Assembly: GCA_030024085.1 (NCBI GenBank)
Contig: JASEJE010000013.1
Location: forward strand, 33,835 to 86,824
Source of the DNA: Bacillota bacterium
GTDB lineage: Bacteria; Bacillota; SHA-98; UBA4971
DNA: 52,990 nucleotides
Reading direction: 5' to 3'
Position numbers and translations under genes: made by a program
Notes under the pieces: generated by a model
Seen by the model: the letters and a program-made list of their open reading frames with translations, nothing else
Database searches by the model: none
Told to the model about the DNA's origin: nothing
Shown here: positions 52,755 through 52,990 of the stretch, piece after piece
How positions within the stretch are numbered: the first letter of the stretch is position 1
Layout: each line of letters starts with the position of its first letter

Positions 52755-52784
52755 ATTATACTTCGTAAGCCCGCCCAATGTCAA
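52755..52784 (-). promoter_or_regulatory. Sigma-A promoter of the S1-domain gene
   Basis: On the minus strand TTGACA (52779-52784), 18 bases, TATAAT (52755-52760), perfect hexamers. About 60 bases upstream of the gene start. Confidence 0.85.
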
Positions 52785-52786
52785 TC

Positions 52787-52848
52787 GGGACCCGACCTAC
52801 GTGGACCCGACCTACGACCTGCGACCTGCCGGCCTGCCGGCCTGCCGT
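52787..52848. repeat. Short tandem repeats (GGACCCGACCTAC and GCCGGCCT units)
   Basis: GGACCCGACCTAC occurs twice, then GACCTGC twice, then GCCGGCCT-type units three times. Located just upstream of the S1-gene promoter. Confidence 0.8.
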
Positions 52849-52908
52849 GTCATCGGGACCGACCTTGCGACCTGCGCTGGATGGCGTCATCCGTGCGCTG
52901 CCGCACAT

Positions 52909-52990
52909 CTAAGCAGGTCGCCGCAAATTCGCGCCGCTTTTCAGCGCGCAGGTCCTCGCCAGGGTTGCCGGTGTTGCCCTCCGGGGACGG
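52909..52990. repeat. Interspersed repeat family, copy F (partial, opposite orientation)
   Basis: CTAAGCAGGTCGCCGCAAAT, then CGCGCCGCTTTTCAGCGCGC and CCAGGGTTGCCGGTGTTG are the reverse complement of the right half of copies A-C. It continues beyond the window end. Confidence 0.85.

Overview
The window looks like a chromosomal segment of an anaerobic, high-GC member of the Bacillota (Firmicutes). The evidence is mixed. Ribosome binding sites are strong GGAGG types and GTG/TTG starts are frequent. Several promoters match the sigma-A form (TTGACA/TATAAT-like). There is a HydF maturase for [FeFe] hydrogenase, an S1-domain protein of the YugI type, and many ABC carbohydrate importers with LacI and ROK regulators. 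The lineage is an inference; there is no rRNA or other strong taxonomic marker in the window.

Layout. (1) Bases 1-6.4 kb hold an iron-sulfur/metallocluster set: a MinD-type ATPase with ferredoxin insert (cut by the left edge), a small ferredoxin, two NifX/NifB-C-domain proteins, three small Gly/Arg-rich proteins (two DUF5320 type, one with a zinc ribbon), a Fur regulator, a radical SAM protein, and divergently a Cys-rich MerR regulator and an Mrp/NBP35 ATPase. (2) 6.5-10.2 kb has a decayed HAD phosphatase, a secreted beta-sandwich protein and a NarL-type two-component pair. (3) 10.7-15.2 kb is a NamZ (exo-N-acetylmuramidase) operon with a MalFG-type importer. (4) 15.4-18.3 kb has a LivF remnant, a CPBP protease and a LiaF-like membrane protein. 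(5) 18.6-27.8 kb is one long minus-strand operon: SIS isomerase, RbsA-like ATPase, two RbsC-like permeases, binding protein, TIM-barrel protein, ROK repressor and ROK kinase. (6) 28.6-39.5 kb is a second large minus-strand catabolic locus: LacI regulator, AtuA-like protein, DUF4387, LplBC-type permeases, binding protein, esterase and two ADP-ribosylglycohydrolase-family proteins. (7) 40.0-42.0 kb is a graveyard of a truncated permease and two insertion-sequence fragments. (8) 42.1-45.1 kb is aspA-hydF with its own promoter. (9) 45.4-46.7 kb holds a broken GntR gene, an excisionase-type HTH protein and a toxin-antitoxin pair whose toxin carries an in-frame TAG. (10) 46.8-52.7 kb has four tRNA genes, the tdh-kbl threonine catabolic pair, a DUF501 protein and an S1-domain protein.

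The most unusual feature is an interspersed repeat family (about 210-280 bp, terminal inverted repeats, nested internal hairpins). Four or more copies lie in the window, and the terminus of at least three provides the stop codon of the adjacent gene. A second theme is expansion of short degenerate GC-rich repeats, both between genes and inside coding regions.

The genes suggest a fermentative life on cell-wall debris, sugars and amino acids: imported muropeptide sugars, two further glycoside or nucleoside-like substrates, aspartate deamination, threonine cleavage to glycine and acetyl-CoA, and hydrogen metabolism. Substrate assignments for the three importers are inferences from gene neighbours.
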